A DNA stretch of 64,000 nt from Nocardiopsis_C rhodophaea (lineage in GTDB: Bacteria; Actinomycetota; Actinomycetes; Streptosporangiales; Streptosporangiaceae): NCBI RefSeq assembly GCF_039530945.1, contig NZ_BAAAPC010000023.1, positions 1 to 64,000 of the forward strand. Reading direction: 5' to 3'. A program made the position numbers and the translations under genes. Each line of letters starts with the position of its first letter. Position 1 is the first letter of the stretch. Below the pieces are notes generated by a model that was given only the letters and a program-made list of their open reading frames with translations, had not been told where the DNA came from and ran no database searches. This document shows, one piece after another, positions 32,839-42,491 of the stretch.

Positions 32839-35344
32839 CTCCCGCGCCGCGCGCCGATGGGGACACCCGGAACGGGGCGGTGAGCCGGGTGTCGGTGCTG
32901 GACCGCCCGACCTGGAGTTCGTAGGAACCGGTGGCGAGCCGCCAGTCGTGCGCCGCGGCGTCCCAGTATTCGGCGGCGCGGCGGGGGATCGTGAGTACGG
33001 CCTCGGCGCGCTCCCCGGGTTCGGCCTCGACGGCGGCGAAGGCCGCCAGGCGGCGGGCCGGACGGTCGGCGTCGGGGCGGTCCGCGGCCAGATAGAGCTG
33101 GACGACCTCGCGTCCGGCGCGCTCCCCGGTGTTGGTCAGGCGCACCCGCACGGCCGCCAGGGCCTCGGCGGGGTCGGCCCCTGTGAGGTCCAGGGCGTCG
33201 TAGCTCCACGTGGTGTAGCCGAGCCCGTGGCCGAAGGGGAAGGCGGGGGTCCGGCCCTCGCGCTCCCAGGCGCGGTAGCCGATGAACACGCCTTCGGTGT
33301 AGCGCAGCACGCCGTCGGTGGGCCGGACGTCGAGCACCGGGACGTCGTCCTCGACGCGCGGCCAGGTGGTGGGCAGCCGCCCGCCCGGTTCCCGTGTGCC
33401 GAGCAGCACGTCGGCGAGCGCCGCGCCGAGCTCCTGGCCGCCGAACCAGGTGAGCAGGATCGCGGCGACGTCGTCGCGCCACGGCATGGTCACGGGGGCT
33501 CCGGCGTTGACCACGGCCACGGTCCGGTCGTTGGCGGCGGCTACGCGGGCGACGAGGTCGTCCTGGCGGCCGGGGAGGGCGAGGGAGGTGCGGTCGAACC
33601 CCTCGGACTCCACGTCCTCGGTGGTCGCCACGACCACGATGGCGACGTCGGCGTCGGCGGCCGCCCGGACCGCCTCCTCGATGAGCTCGTCGTCGGCGGG
33701 CCGCGGTTCGACGTGGGTCAGGACGAAGCCCACGAACATGGCGTCGGCCATGGCGCGGAAGGGTCCGTGCACGGTGACCGCCACGTCGACGGGGTGCCCA
33801 GCGGTCAGGTGGAGGGCGTGGGAGCTGCTCGGCGGCGCGAAGATCGCGGCTCCCGGGTCTGTCCCGTCCAGTTCCTGCGTGCCGTCGTGGAGGACGGTGC
33901 CGCCGAGCGTGAGGGTGAAGTGCCCGACGCCGGTGACACCGAGGGTGTGCGTGCCGGTGGCGGCGGGCACGAGGGTGCCGGTCACCTCGATGGCGGCCAG
34001 GTTGGCCGGGGTGACACCGGCGGGGAACTCGCCCAGCCAGTGCGCGGTTCCGTTGGGCAGGGGCTCGGTGGCGAGCACGGCGCCGTCGGCGTCGCGGAAG
34101 GTCGCGGTGAGCGGCCCGCGGATCGGGGGCGGGCTGACCCGGGGGTCGGCGCCGATGGCGTGGACGAGCTCGACGCCGTCGGGAAGCGCGGCGCGCAGCC
34201 CCGCCAGCGGGGAGACGGTGCGCTCGGCGAAGACGGCGGCGCTGCCGCCGCCGCTGGTCCGGGCCTCGTCGGCGGCGCGTCCGATGAGCGCCACCCGGCG
34301 CACATTGGCCGGGTCGATGGGCAGCGTGGCGTGCTCGTTGCGCAGCAGGGTGAAGGACCGGGCGGCGGCGTCGCGGGCGACGGCCCGGCCGTCGAGGGCG
34401 GCGGGCACTTCGGCGGGCGCGACCACGGGGTCGGCGCCGTCGAGCAGGCCGACGCGTGCGGCCAGCCGCAGCACGCGGCGGGCCATCGCGTCCACGGCCG
34501 ACTCGGGCACGCGCCCCTCGCGGACGGCCGCCACGAGGCGGTCGCCGTAGACGGTGGCGGGGCCGGGCATGGCGACGTCGAGCCCCGCGAGGGCGGCGCG
34601 CACGGTGTCGCGGGCGGCGAACCAGTCGGACACGAGGATCCCGTCGAACCCCCATTCGTCGCGCAGCACCGCCGTGAGGTCGGCGTGCTCGGTCATGGTG
34701 GTCCCGTTGACGCTGTTGTAGGCGGCCATGGCGCCCCAGGGGCGGGCGCGTTTCACGATGGCCTCGAACGGGGCCAGGTAGACCTCGCGCAGGGTGCTTT
34801 CGTCGATGCGGTTGTCGACGGTGTAGCGGTCGGTCTCGGCGTCGTTGGCGACGAAGTGCTTGACGGTCGCGCCGACGCCGCCGTCCTGCACCCCCTGGAC
34901 GTAGGCGGTGCCGATCGCGGCGGTGAGGTGGGGGTCCTCCGAGAAGCACTCGAAGTGCCGTCCGCCGCGGGGGCTGCGCTGCATGTTGACCGTGGGGGCG
35001 AGGAGCACGTGCGCGCCTTTGCGCCGCGCCTCCTGGGCGAGGAGCCGGCCGGCGGTGCGGACCAGGGCGGGGTCCCAGGTGGCGGCGAGGGCGGTGGGGC
35101 TGGGGAGTTGCACGGATGGGTCGTCGGGTGTCCCGTGTTCTCCGCGTACGCCCACGGGGCCGTCGGACATAACCAGCCGCCCGAGCCCGATGGCGGGGTT
35201 GGGCGCGATCGCCCACATACTCGCTCCGGACAGCAGCCCGACCTTGTCGGGGAGGGTGAGCGCGGCCAGGGCGGCGTCGACGCGGCGTTCCCTCCGCTCC
35301 CCCTCGTCGCCGACGGGGCGGAGGGCGGTGGGCTGAGCGGACAT
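32822..35344 (-). CDS. Glycoside hydrolase family 3 beta-glycosidase with PA14 insert
   Basis: 840 residues from ATG 35344, with GGGAG upstream; no signal peptide, so cytoplasmic. The N-terminal barrel carries the GH3 blocks NMQRSPRGGRHFECFSEDP and VKHFVAND (KHF at 162-164), and the nucleophile Asp240 in GFDGILVSDW. The second alpha/beta domain is split by a PA14 module (about 395-520, GTHTLGVTGVGHFTLTLGG). A fibronectin-III-like domain closes the protein. This layout is that of PA14-containing beta-glucosidases that clear oligosaccharides or plant glucosides. A TetR gene diverges from it across 255 bp and probably represses it. Confidence 0.93.
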   Translation of the reverse strand: MSAQPTALRPVGDEGERRERRVDAALAALTLPDKVGLLSGASMWAIAPNPAIGLGRLVMSDGPVGVRGEHGTPDDPSVQLPSPTALAATWDPALVRTAGRLLAQEARRKGAHVLLAPTVNMQRSPRGGRHFECFSEDPHLTAAIGTAYVQGVQDGGVGATVKHFVANDAETDRYTVDNRIDESTLREVYLAPFEAIVKRARPWGAMAAYNSVNGTTMTEHADLTAVLRDEWGFDGILVSDWFAARDTVRAALAGLDVAMPGPATVYGDRLVAAVREGRVPESAVDAMARRVLRLAARVGLLDGADPVVAPAEVPAALDGRAVARDAAARSFTLLRNEHATLPIDPANVRRVALIGRAADEARTSGGGSAAVFAERTVSPLAGLRAALPDGVELVHAIGADPRVSPPPIRGPLTATFRDADGAVLATEPLPNGTAHWLGEFPAGVTPANLAAIEVTGTLVPAATGTHTLGVTGVGHFTLTLGGTVLHDGTQELDGTDPGAAIFAPPSSSHALHLTAGHPVDVAVTVHGPFRAMADAMFVGFVLTHVEPRPADDELIEEAVRAAADADVAIVVVATTEDVESEGFDRTSLALPGRQDDLVARVAAANDRTVAVVNAGAPVTMPWRDDVAAILLTWFGGQELGAALADVLLGTREPGGRLPTTWPRVEDDVPVLDVRPTDGVLRYTEGVFIGYRAWEREGRTPAFPFGHGLGYTTWSYDALDLTGADPAEALAAVRVRLTNTGERAGREVVQLYLAADRPDADRPARRLAAFAAVEAEPGERAEAVLTIPRRAAEYWDAAAHDWRLATGSYELQVGRSSTDTRLTAPFRVSPSARGAGVTGTR

Positions 35345-35599
35345 GTCACTCCCGCGGCTGTGCCGTGGATCGGGCATCGGGGCGCCGCAGCGCGTGCCGG
35401 GACGCGTCAGTGGGGCTCCCCCTGCCCGCAACCTAGCAAGCGCCCGGTCTGATTCCTAGGGTCGCCCGCGCCGCCGGGTGAACCGCCCGCGACCCGGAAA
35501 CGACTCCCATTCCGGTCACTGTCGGCGTATACCCGATAACTCTGTTGCGATAATCCGCCCTGTAACGTCGGCTGCGGCCATCTCGAAGTTGGAGGCACG

Positions 35600-36211
35600 A
35601 TGAGTGAGACCGTCGTACGACGGCGTCGCGGTCAAGGCAGCGCCCGGCGTAACGAGATCCTCGCTGCGGCGATCGAGGAGTTCGCCGCAGGTGGGTACAA
35701 GGGCACGTCCCTGGCCACCGTCGCCGAGCGCGTCGGACTGACCCAGCAGGGGCTGCTGCACTACTTCCCGAGCAAGGAGGCCCTGCTCGTCGCGGTGCTC
35801 GAAAGGCGCGACGAGATGGACGCGGCGATGGGCGACATCCCGCGCGACCTGGCCGATTTCGCCGAGGTCGCCACCCGCAACACCGACCGTCGCGAACTCG
35901 TGCAGCTCCACACGGTGCTCAGCGCGGAGGGAGTGACCGAGCACCACCCGGCGCACAACTACTTTCACACCCGTTACATGGAGCTTCGTGACCGCACCAC
36001 GGAACAGCTCCGCGAGCGCCACGGCGACACCCTGCCCAGTGGCCTCGCCCCCGAGGACGCCGCCGCGCTGGTCATCGCGGCGATGGACGGCTTGCGGCTG
36101 CAGTGGCTGTATGACCCGGACTCCGTCCAGATGCCCGGCCTGATCAAAATGTTGGCCGACGTCCTGACCTCTCCCGCGCGTGGCGGAAACCCCGGCGCCG
36201 CCGAGGATTGA
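35600..36211 (+). CDS. TetR-family regulator, divergent from the GH3 glycosidase
   Basis: 203 residues from ATG 35600, following TTGGAGG. The N-terminal TetR helix-turn-helix is clear: RRNEILAAAIEEFAAGGYKGTS, then LTQQGLLHYFPSKEALL. The C-terminal helices match the TetR_C group often paired with beta-glucosidase genes, and the divergent GH3 gene is the obvious target. No strongly symmetric operator stands out in the 255-bp gap; an imperfect CGATAAC...GTTGCG pair near 35533-35549 is the best candidate. rmuC starts 14 bp after the stop. Confidence 0.9.
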   Translation: MSETVVRRRRGQGSARRNEILAAAIEEFAAGGYKGTSLATVAERVGLTQQGLLHYFPSKEALLVAVLERRDEMDAAMGDIPRDLADFAEVATRNTDRRELVQLHTVLSAEGVTEHHPAHNYFHTRYMELRDRTTEQLRERHGDTLPSGLAPEDAAALVIAAMDGLRLQWLYDPDSVQMPGLIKMLADVLTSPARGGNPGAAED

Positions 36212-36225
36212 GAACATAGGCCGCT

Positions 36226-37611
36226 ATGGACGGCCTGAGCGTGATTCTGGTGTTGTTGGTAGGTGTCGCGATCGGCGTTGCGGTGGGGTGGTTACTCGCC
36301 CGCGACCGCACCGCCGATTCGCGGGCCCGTGCGCGGGCGGCCGAGGAGCGGGCCGCCTATATCGAGGAGCAGCTCGGCGACCGCTTCCGCGCGCTGTCCG
36401 CGGAGGCCCTGGACGCCACCAATCAGCGCTTCCTGGAACTGGCCGAGGGGCGGATGCGCGCCGTGGGCCTGGAGGCCGGCCACGACATGGAGCAGCGGCG
36501 CCAGGCCGTCGAGCAGCTCGTCGCGCCGTTGAAGGAGACCCTGTCCAGGGTCGAGGGGCAGCTGCGGGAGGTCGACGCCGGTCGCCGCGCGGCCCACGCC
36601 GAGCTCGCCAAGCAGGTCGACTACGTGCGCCAGGGGTCGGAGCGGCTGCGCGACCAGACCCAGGCGCTGGTCACCGCACTGCGCCGCCCCGAGGCTCGGG
36701 GCCGGTGGGGCGAGCTGCAGCTGCGCAGGGTCGCCGAGCTCGCCGGGATGAACGCCTACTGCGACTTCTCCGAGCAGGCGAGCGCGTCGACCGACAGCGG
36801 CGTGCGGCGCCCGGACATGGTGGTGCGGCTGGCCGGGGGCAAGAACATCGTCGTGGACTCCAAGGTCTCCCTTGCCGCGTACCTGGAGGCCGTGGAGACC
36901 GACGATGAGGATGTGCGGACCGAGCGCCTGCGGGTCCACGCCCGGCACCTGCGGACCCACGTCGACCAGCTCGCGTCGAAGTCGTACTGGAACGCGTTCA
37001 GCCCGGCACCGGAGTTCGTGGTGCTGTTCATTCCGGGCGAGGCGTTTCTGGCGCCCGCTCTGGAGCACGACCCGGCGCTGCTGGAGTACGCGATGGGGCG
37101 CAAGGTGCACATCGCGACGCCGACGACGCTCATCTCGCTGCTGCGTACCGCGCAGTACGCCTGGCAGCAGGAGGCGCTCAGCGAGAACGCGCGCGCCGTG
37201 TTCGAGCTGGGGAAGCAGTTGCACGCGCGGCTGGCGACGCTCGGCGGGCATGTGGACGGCCTGGGCCGCCAGCTCTCGCGAACGGTCGCCGCCTACAACC
37301 AGACCGTGGGCTCGTTGGAGAGCCGGGTACTGGTGACGGCGCGCCGGTTCGGGGAGCTGGGGCTGGTGGACGGTGAGCTGGACCGCCCCGCGGGGGTGGA
37401 GGACCAGGCCCGGCCGCTGACCGCGCCGGAACTGATCGGGGAGGCGGAGGGCGCCGCGGAGCCGGAGCCGCCCGGGCGGACGGACACCCCCGCGGCGGGC
37501 CACGGGCATGGGGCCGATCCGCGTGTCGAGTTGTTCGGTGAGCCGTTCGAGGAAGATGGAGACACGGCGCCCCAAGAGGAACCCAAGCCCTCACCTCGGG
37601 TGACACAATAA
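36226..37611 (+). CDS. rmuC: DNA recombination protein RmuC
   Basis: 461 residues from ATG 36226. A transmembrane helix spans about residues 5-25 (VILVLLVGVAIGVAVGWLLA), then a coiled coil to about 150. The RmuC nuclease-like domain runs from about 160 to 390, with RGRWGELQLRRVAELAG, KNIVVDSKVSL, and FIPGEAFLAPALEHDP. RmuC limits inversions at short inverted repeats and has a PD-(D/E)XK-like fold. The C-terminal 90 residues are acidic and Pro-rich, an actinobacterial extension. The next gene begins 31 bp later. Confidence 0.93.
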   Translation: MDGLSVILVLLVGVAIGVAVGWLLARDRTADSRARARAAEERAAYIEEQLGDRFRALSAEALDATNQRFLELAEGRMRAVGLEAGHDMEQRRQAVEQLVAPLKETLSRVEGQLREVDAGRRAAHAELAKQVDYVRQGSERLRDQTQALVTALRRPEARGRWGELQLRRVAELAGMNAYCDFSEQASASTDSGVRRPDMVVRLAGGKNIVVDSKVSLAAYLEAVETDDEDVRTERLRVHARHLRTHVDQLASKSYWNAFSPAPEFVVLFIPGEAFLAPALEHDPALLEYAMGRKVHIATPTTLISLLRTAQYAWQQEALSENARAVFELGKQLHARLATLGGHVDGLGRQLSRTVAAYNQTVGSLESRVLVTARRFGELGLVDGELDRPAGVEDQARPLTAPELIGEAEGAAEPEPPGRTDTPAAGHGHGADPRVELFGEPFEEDGDTAPQEEPKPSPRVTQ

Positions 37612-37642
37612 TTACCATGAGTTACATAGGGAGCGCACGGCG

Positions 37643-38317
37643 ATGGTAACGCGTAATACGGAGACCCCGGAGGACCCGCGGCCTCCGTTCTTCGTCGAGC
37701 AGCCATCCCGCCGCCGCGAGCCATCCCGCGGGGAGTCCCCGAGCAGTTTCGGCCCCACCGCAGCCACGCGGACGTCCAGATCGCGGGCGGGTGTCGCCGA
37801 GGCGCCCCCGGAACGACGGCGACCCGACGCGGAAGCGCCGAGGCCCCGGACCCGGCCGCCGCGCCCGAGCGGCGCGAAGATGCGCCTCACCGGACGCGGC
37901 GGCATCCTCGCCATCATGCTCGCCACCTTCGCGGGCGCCATGATCGCCCCGCTTGTCGAGATGCCGAGCATCAGCGGCGGGGCGTTCGTGGCCTCATGTG
38001 TCGTCGCCGCTCTGCTGGTCCGCCCCACAGACCTGCTGTCCCTCTCGGTCAGCCCCCCGCTGGCCTATTTCACCGCCGCCCTGGGCGCCGAGATGATCAC
38101 GACCCTGGGGGAGAACGGCTTCGCCCGCGGCGTGGCGATCGGCATCGGCACCCGCCTCGCCAACATCGCCCCCTGGCTGTTCCTGGGAACGGCCCTCGTA
38201 CTGCTCATCACGCTCTTCCGCGGCCTCCCCGCCAACGTCCGCGACCTCGACGACGAACTCAACGGCCGCAAGGAGCGCGCCGCCCGTCGTGCCGAGCGGA
38301 ACGCCCAGGCGGACTAG
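37643..38317 (+). CDS. DUF6542 multi-pass membrane protein
   Basis: 224 residues from ATG 37643. An Arg/Pro-rich disordered cytosolic N-terminus (about 80 residues) precedes four hydrophobic helices (GILAIMLATFAGAMIAPL, FVASCVVAALLV, LAYFTAALGAEMI and WLFLGTALVLLITLF). The tail is highly charged. The arrangement matches actinobacterial DUF6542 proteins found next to xseA, xseB and ispH; their function is unknown. It converges on xseB, with a half copy of the palindromic repeat in between. Confidence 0.8.
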   Translation: MVTRNTETPEDPRPPFFVEQPSRRREPSRGESPSSFGPTAATRTSRSRAGVAEAPPERRRPDAEAPRPRTRPPRPSGAKMRLTGRGGILAIMLATFAGAMIAPLVEMPSISGGAFVASCVVAALLVRPTDLLSLSVSPPLAYFTAALGAEMITTLGENGFARGVAIGIGTRLANIAPWLFLGTALVLLITLFRGLPANVRDLDDELNGRKERAARRAERNAQAD

Positions 38318-38395
38318 TGGGAAACGTTCGGCCTGGTCATGGGGTAAACGAGCGGCGCACGCCTGAGCGCGGCACCGACGCCGCCACTTCCCTGC

Positions 38396-38418
38396 GTCGA
38401 TATCGCCGAGATCAGCGG
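38396..38418. repeat. Half copy of the palindromic dispersed repeat
   Basis: GTCGATATCGCCGAGATCAGCGG matches the right arm of the repeats at 10058-10123 and 62171-62242 with one mismatch. The other arm is absent. It sits in the convergent gap between the DUF6542 and xseB genes. Confidence 0.75.
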
Positions 38419-38504
38419 CTAGGCCGCGTTCTTCGGATGCGTGCGGATGAGGGAGCGGCTGTCCGGGGCCGCTCCGCAGTGCCCGCCGGTTCGGCAGGAG
38501 CCGG

Positions 38505-38834
38505 TCAGAACGGCGTGTCCTGCCCATTCTGGCCGTTCTGCCCGTTGCCCTCGTTCTCCGGAGCGCTCTCCTCCAACGCGACGGCGAGCTTGGCGCGGGC
38601 GCCCTCCAGCCACTGCTCACAGGTCTTGGCGAGCTGCTCACCGCGTTCCCACAGGGCCAGTGACTCCTTGAGGGTGAGTCCGCCGGACTCCAGCCGCCGC
38701 ACGACGTTGTCGAGCTCCTCGCGGGCCTCCTCGTAGCTCAGCTCCGGCTCGGCGGGCGCCGCGGAGCCGGTGTCGGCGCTGGCGTCCGTCTCGGTGTTGG
38801 CGTCAGCGCCGTTGCCGTCGGCCGTCTTGGCCAT
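38505..38834 (-). CDS. xseB: Exodeoxyribonuclease VII small subunit
   Basis: 109 residues from ATG 38834, which has GAGGGGGAA immediately upstream. An alternative ATG at 38852 would overlap the xseA stop by 8 bp but lacks a site. The core is LSYEEAREELDNVVRRLESGGLTLKESLALWERGE, a helical hairpin diagnostic of XseB. An acidic, Asp/Thr-rich N-terminal extension of about 30 residues and a C-terminal NGQNGQNGQ repeat flank it. Several XseB chains bind XseA to form the bidirectional single-strand exonuclease. Ten bases separate it from xseA, so it is co-transcribed. Confidence 0.93.
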   Translation of the reverse strand: MAKTADGNGADANTETDASADTGSAAPAEPELSYEEAREELDNVVRRLESGGLTLKESLALWERGEQLAKTCEQWLEGARAKLAVALEESAPENEGNGQNGQNGQDTPF

Positions 38835-38844
38835 GGGTTCCCCC

Positions 38845-40089
38845 TCAGTCATCGGTGGTCTGCATGTCGTCGGCCCGCGCGCGGCCGTCGGCCGTCGCGG
38901 TCAGGCTGTCCTCGGCGAAGCGCAGGCGCAGCGTCTCCCCCGTCTCGACCTCGGCGGCCGAGCGGACCACGGCGCCGTCGGACTTCTGCACGATCGCGAA
39001 TCCGCGGGCCAGGGTCGTCGCCGGGGACAGCGCGTGCAGTCGCGCCCTGGTGTGGGCGAGGTCGTCGGACGCCCGGTCGAGCGAGATCGCGACACACCGG
39101 CGGGCACGGTCGCGCAGACCGGTGATCTGCTCGGTGAGCCGGTCCATCTCACGCAGCGGGCTGGCCAGCACGGGGCGCGAGCGCATCGATGCCAGCCAGG
39201 CCTCCTCGCGGGCGATCCCGCCCTCGATGACCCGGCGGCCCCGGTCGCGCAGCTGGTGGATGAGGCGCAGCTGTTCCCCCACGTCGGGCACGACCTTCTT
39301 GGCGGCGTCGGTGGGTGTGGAGGCGCGCAGGTCGGCGACGAAGTCGAGCAGCGGCGTGTCCTGCTCGTGCCCGATCGCGCTGACGACAGGGGTGCGGGTG
39401 GCCGCGACCGCGCGGACCAGCGCCTCGTCGGAGAAGGGCAGCAGGTCCTCCAGGGAGCCGCCGCCGCGGGCGATGATGATGACCTCGATGCCGGGGTGCG
39501 CGTCGAGCTCCTTGAGCGCGTCGAGCACCTCGCCGACGGCCCGGTCGCCCTGAACGGCGACCTCGCGCACCTCGAACCGGACGGCGGGCCACCGGCGCCG
39601 ACCGTTCTCCAGCACGTCGCGCTCCGCGGCGGAGTCGCGCCCGCAGATCACCCCCACGGCCCCCGGGAGGAACGGCAGCGGCCGCTTGCGCGCCTCGGAG
39701 AACAGCCCCTCGGCGGTCAGCGTCTTGCGCAGCTGCTCCAGGCGCGCCAGCAGCTCGCCCAGGCCCACGTGCCGGATTTCCAGGGCGAGCAGGGAGAACG
39801 TGCCGCGGGCCACATAGAAGTCGGGCTTGGCGTGGATGACGACGCGCGCCCCGGCCTGCGGGGCCGGAGCCGCGGCCTCCAGCACGCGCACCGGGCACAC
39901 GACGCGCGCCGAGACGTTGGCGACGGGGTCGCGCAGGGTGATGAACACCGTGCCGCCGCGCCGGTTCAGCTCGGCGATCTGGCCCTCGACCCAGATGCGG
40001 CCCAGCCGCCCGATCCAGCCGCCGATGGCCTGCATGACGACCCGGACCGGCTGCGGTGACTCCGGGGAGCTCTCCATACCCATGGCCAT
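38845..40089 (-). CDS. xseA: Exodeoxyribonuclease VII large subunit
   Basis: 414 residues; ATG 40089 is used here, though two more Met codons follow within five residues. An OB-fold starts the protein (IGRLGRIWVEGQIAELNRRGGTVFITLRD), then the catalytic domain with FSEARKRPLPFLPGAVGVICGRDSAA and IARGGGSLEDLLPFSDEALV, and a C-terminal coiled coil. With XseB it degrades single-stranded DNA from both ends during repair. It lies 85 bp downstream of the patatin gene on the same strand. Confidence 0.95.
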   Translation of the reverse strand: MAMGMESSPESPQPVRVVMQAIGGWIGRLGRIWVEGQIAELNRRGGTVFITLRDPVANVSARVVCPVRVLEAAAPAPQAGARVVIHAKPDFYVARGTFSLLALEIRHVGLGELLARLEQLRKTLTAEGLFSEARKRPLPFLPGAVGVICGRDSAAERDVLENGRRRWPAVRFEVREVAVQGDRAVGEVLDALKELDAHPGIEVIIIARGGGSLEDLLPFSDEALVRAVAATRTPVVSAIGHEQDTPLLDFVADLRASTPTDAAKKVVPDVGEQLRLIHQLRDRGRRVIEGGIAREEAWLASMRSRPVLASPLREMDRLTEQITGLRDRARRCVAISLDRASDDLAHTRARLHALSPATTLARGFAIVQKSDGAVVRSAAEVETGETLRLRFAEDSLTATADGRARADDMQTTDD

Positions 40090-40174
40090 GAGCGTAGAGG
40101 AGTGTGGGGACGTTTCCCGTCAGGCGGCAGGGGCGGTGGATCGGCGGGCGGGTCCGGTGCGGGCGCAGTGCGGC

Positions 40175-41020
40175 TCAGGCGGGGGTCGCCGCGCCCCAGG
40201 CCGCGCGCACCTCGTCGAGGATCTCCGCTGCCTGGGCCCGTCCGGCGCGGGCGGCCGGGGCGCGCCGAGCCGGGTCGAGCGGGTTGGAGCCGATCGCCTC
40301 CTTGGCCGCGGCGCTGGGGACGACCAGGGCGGTGCGCGGTGATCCGGGCAGCCGGGCCAGCTGCTCGGCGGGCGACGGGACGGGCCCCATGCCCGCGCCG
40401 ATGGGGGCGAGCACCACGACATGGTCGTAGCCCGCGGCCAGGTCGGCGTTGGCGGCGGAGCAGACGCCGCCGTCGATGTACAGCTGGCCGTTGATGATCG
40501 CCGGAGGCCAGACCCCGGGGACAGCGCAGGAGGCCAGTACGGCGTCGGGCAGGGCGACGCCGCTGTCGCGCCCGAAGGCGGCCCGCTGTCCGGTGCGCGC
40601 GTTCACCGCCGTGATGCGCAGGTCGCACTTGGGCCAGTCGTGCGAGGGGAGACGCGCGGAGATGACCTCGCGCCGCTCGGCCAGCGAGGCGGTGGACGAG
40701 GAGTGCGCGATCCGCCCGATGCGGGCCCTCGCCCGCGCCGGGTCGCGCTCCGTGAGGAACGCCCACACCATCCGGGCGAGGACCCGCCGGGAAAGGCGTG
40801 CGGTGACCTCGCCGTTGGGCGGGCGGAGCTGGCGCGCGAAAAGGGCCTCCAGCGGCACACCGGACGTGATCTGCGCACCGACGACCGAGCCCGCCGAGGT
40901 GCCCACGATCAGGTCGGCTTCGGTGAGGTCGACCCCGGAGTCCCGCAAACCGGAGAGGACGCCCAGTTCCCAGCCGATTCCGGTGAACCCTCCGCCGCCC
41001 AGTACGAGTGCCCTGCGCAT
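40175..41020 (-). CDS. Patatin-like phospholipase
   Basis: 281 residues from ATG 41020. The serine-aspartate dyad is intact: an oxyanion-hole glycine run GGGGFTGIGWELG at 8-20, nucleophile Ser42 in GTSAGS, and the DGG motif (YIDGGVC) near 188. Patatin-like enzymes hydrolyse acyl ester bonds of phospholipids or lipids, usually in the cytosol or at membranes. No signal peptide is present. It is the first gene of a minus-strand run with xseA and xseB; a functional link is not evident. Confidence 0.9.
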   Translation of the reverse strand: MRRALVLGGGGFTGIGWELGVLSGLRDSGVDLTEADLIVGTSAGSVVGAQITSGVPLEALFARQLRPPNGEVTARLSRRVLARMVWAFLTERDPARARARIGRIAHSSSTASLAERREVISARLPSHDWPKCDLRITAVNARTGQRAAFGRDSGVALPDAVLASCAVPGVWPPAIINGQLYIDGGVCSAANADLAAGYDHVVVLAPIGAGMGPVPSPAEQLARLPGSPRTALVVPSAAAKEAIGSNPLDPARRAPAARAGRAQAAEILDEVRAAWGAATPA

Positions 41021-41518
41021 TCACTCCGCCCTTCGTCCGAGGTCTCCCCCGACAGGATAGAGGGACACAAAGTGATCACGGTTACACCGCCCCGGGCGCG
41101 CGATCCCCGCGCACGCCGCGACCTCGGATGCACCCCTGCACGCGCGGGTTTTCTCTATTCTCGTGCGAACCCCAGAAATAGCAGGGTATTCAGAAGCGAT
41201 CGTCCACCCCGCGCCATTGTTGGCACCGAAAAGGCGGTTCGGCGGGGAAAAGGGCGGAGCGCCGACGCTAACGCCGAAACGCCCGCCGCGCGCGCCGCCG
41301 ACCGCGCCGGCCCCCCGCGGAGCGACGGTTCACGACGGTGGCCCGACCCTGGGGGCGGAAACGGTGGAGAAGCCCGCCGCGAGGCGCAGAGCTCCTGCCC
41401 GTAGGACATGTCCGCGGAGCGTCCGGGGGTGTCGACCAGCCGATCCCGGCGGTCGACACCCCCGGGTGGTTGGAGACGCCCAGGGGCCATCGGCGGTGTG
41501 CCGCGGACGGCCAGCCGC
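41021..41518. other. 498-bp gap with a strong terminator hairpin
   Basis: No convincing gene. At 41423-41437 CCGGGGGTGTCGACC pairs perfectly with 41451-41465 around a 13-nt loop. This 15-bp hairpin is 54 bp downstream of the 41519-42157 minus gene and should be its terminator, although no U-tract follows. The rest should hold the patatin promoter. Confidence 0.6.
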
Positions 41519-42157
41519 CTACTCTCCCTCTCCCGTTTTGCGGAGCTTGGCGATGCGGTTGTCGTACATTTTCACGAACTCCGGCCGCTCGGCGTTGGCG
41601 ATCTCGTAGGAGCGCAGGTCGCGGACCTCGTCGATGGTGAGCTTGCGCAGGCGGGCGCGGATGGAGGGCAGGGTGAGGCTGTCGTAGCCCGGGACCGGCA
41701 GATCCTCGGCGGCGGGGGCGGACCGCTTGCGGACCTTCTCCAGGACGTCGTCGCTGGCGACCTGGGTGGTGGCCTCCGCCCTGGCGATCTCGTCGGCGAT
41801 GGCGTCCTTCTCCTCGCCGGCCACGAGCGGGGGGTCCTCGGCGGCGGGGGTCTCGTCCGTGGGGGCGGGGGTGTCGCTGTCCGTAGCGGCCTCGGGTGCG
41901 TCGTCCTTCGCCGCGGCGGCCTTCTCGCCGGTGGCCGGAACCTCGGTGGCCTCCGACCGGGTGGCCGGCTTGGCCTCCGACGCCGCCGCGGCGGTCTTCT
42001 CGGTGGTGTCCGTCTTCGCTACCGTGTCGGCCTTCTCGGTCTTCGAGCCCTGCTGTACCGGGATGCTGGCGGGTCCGGGGGCCGGGGCTTCGGTCTTCTG
42101 TCCGAAGACCCCCTTGACCAGGGTCATCACCTTGCTGACGATCGACGGCTTAGACAT
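41519..42157 (-). CDS. Conserved actinobacterial protein beside ispH (lipid-droplet-associated type)
   Basis: 212 residues from ATG 42157; a longer frame to 42571 overlaps the ispH promoter and has no support. An N-terminal amphipathic segment (SIVSKVMTLVKGVFGQK) is followed by about 110 Ala/Glu/Thr/Lys-rich disordered residues. A conserved C-terminal helical module ends it (LPVPGYDSLTLPSIRARLRK, then EFVKMYDNRIAKL). Proteins with this C-terminal module next to ispH are annotated as lipid-droplet-associated in Streptomyces, based on homology; direct function is uncertain. It diverges from ispH across 334 bp. Confidence 0.8.
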   Translation of the reverse strand: MSKPSIVSKVMTLVKGVFGQKTEAPAPGPASIPVQQGSKTEKADTVAKTDTTEKTAAAASEAKPATRSEATEVPATGEKAAAAKDDAPEAATDSDTPAPTDETPAAEDPPLVAGEEKDAIADEIARAEATTQVASDDVLEKVRKRSAPAAEDLPVPGYDSLTLPSIRARLRKLTIDEVRDLRSYEIANAERPEFVKMYDNRIAKLRKTGEGE

Positions 42158-42491
42158 GGGACTGGGGGCTCCTGACAATCTCGGTGGGGTGAAACATGGC
42201 GGCGCACTCACACTGGGGATGGCCCATCGAGCGAACCGATGGAGTGGGTGCGGACGGCTGGCACAGTGCTGCTCACTACTGCGGTCGGATAACGCGAATT
42301 CAACCCAGAATAGGGGAGTAAGAGTCGCCCCCCGCGCGCCGTTTGTGAATGGTTCCGGCTGGTCGCGACGGAAACGAGCACGGACTGTTATCACGCATTC
42401 ATCAAATCCGCTGACCCCATCACCCAAGGTGAGGGGGTGCGTCTGGTCACAGGAGCACCGCCGTTGGCCCACGGGCCGTAGGATGGGGCAC
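42158..42491. other. Divergent control region between ispH and its neighbour
   Basis: 334 bp, more AT-rich near 42285-42420. No gene; presumably the two divergent promoters. No clear operator was found. Confidence 0.4.

Noticed and set aside
32948..35452. 834-residue plus-strand frame opposite the GH3 gene
   Set aside because: Val/Gly-rich antisense shadow. The minus strand encodes all GH3 motifs.
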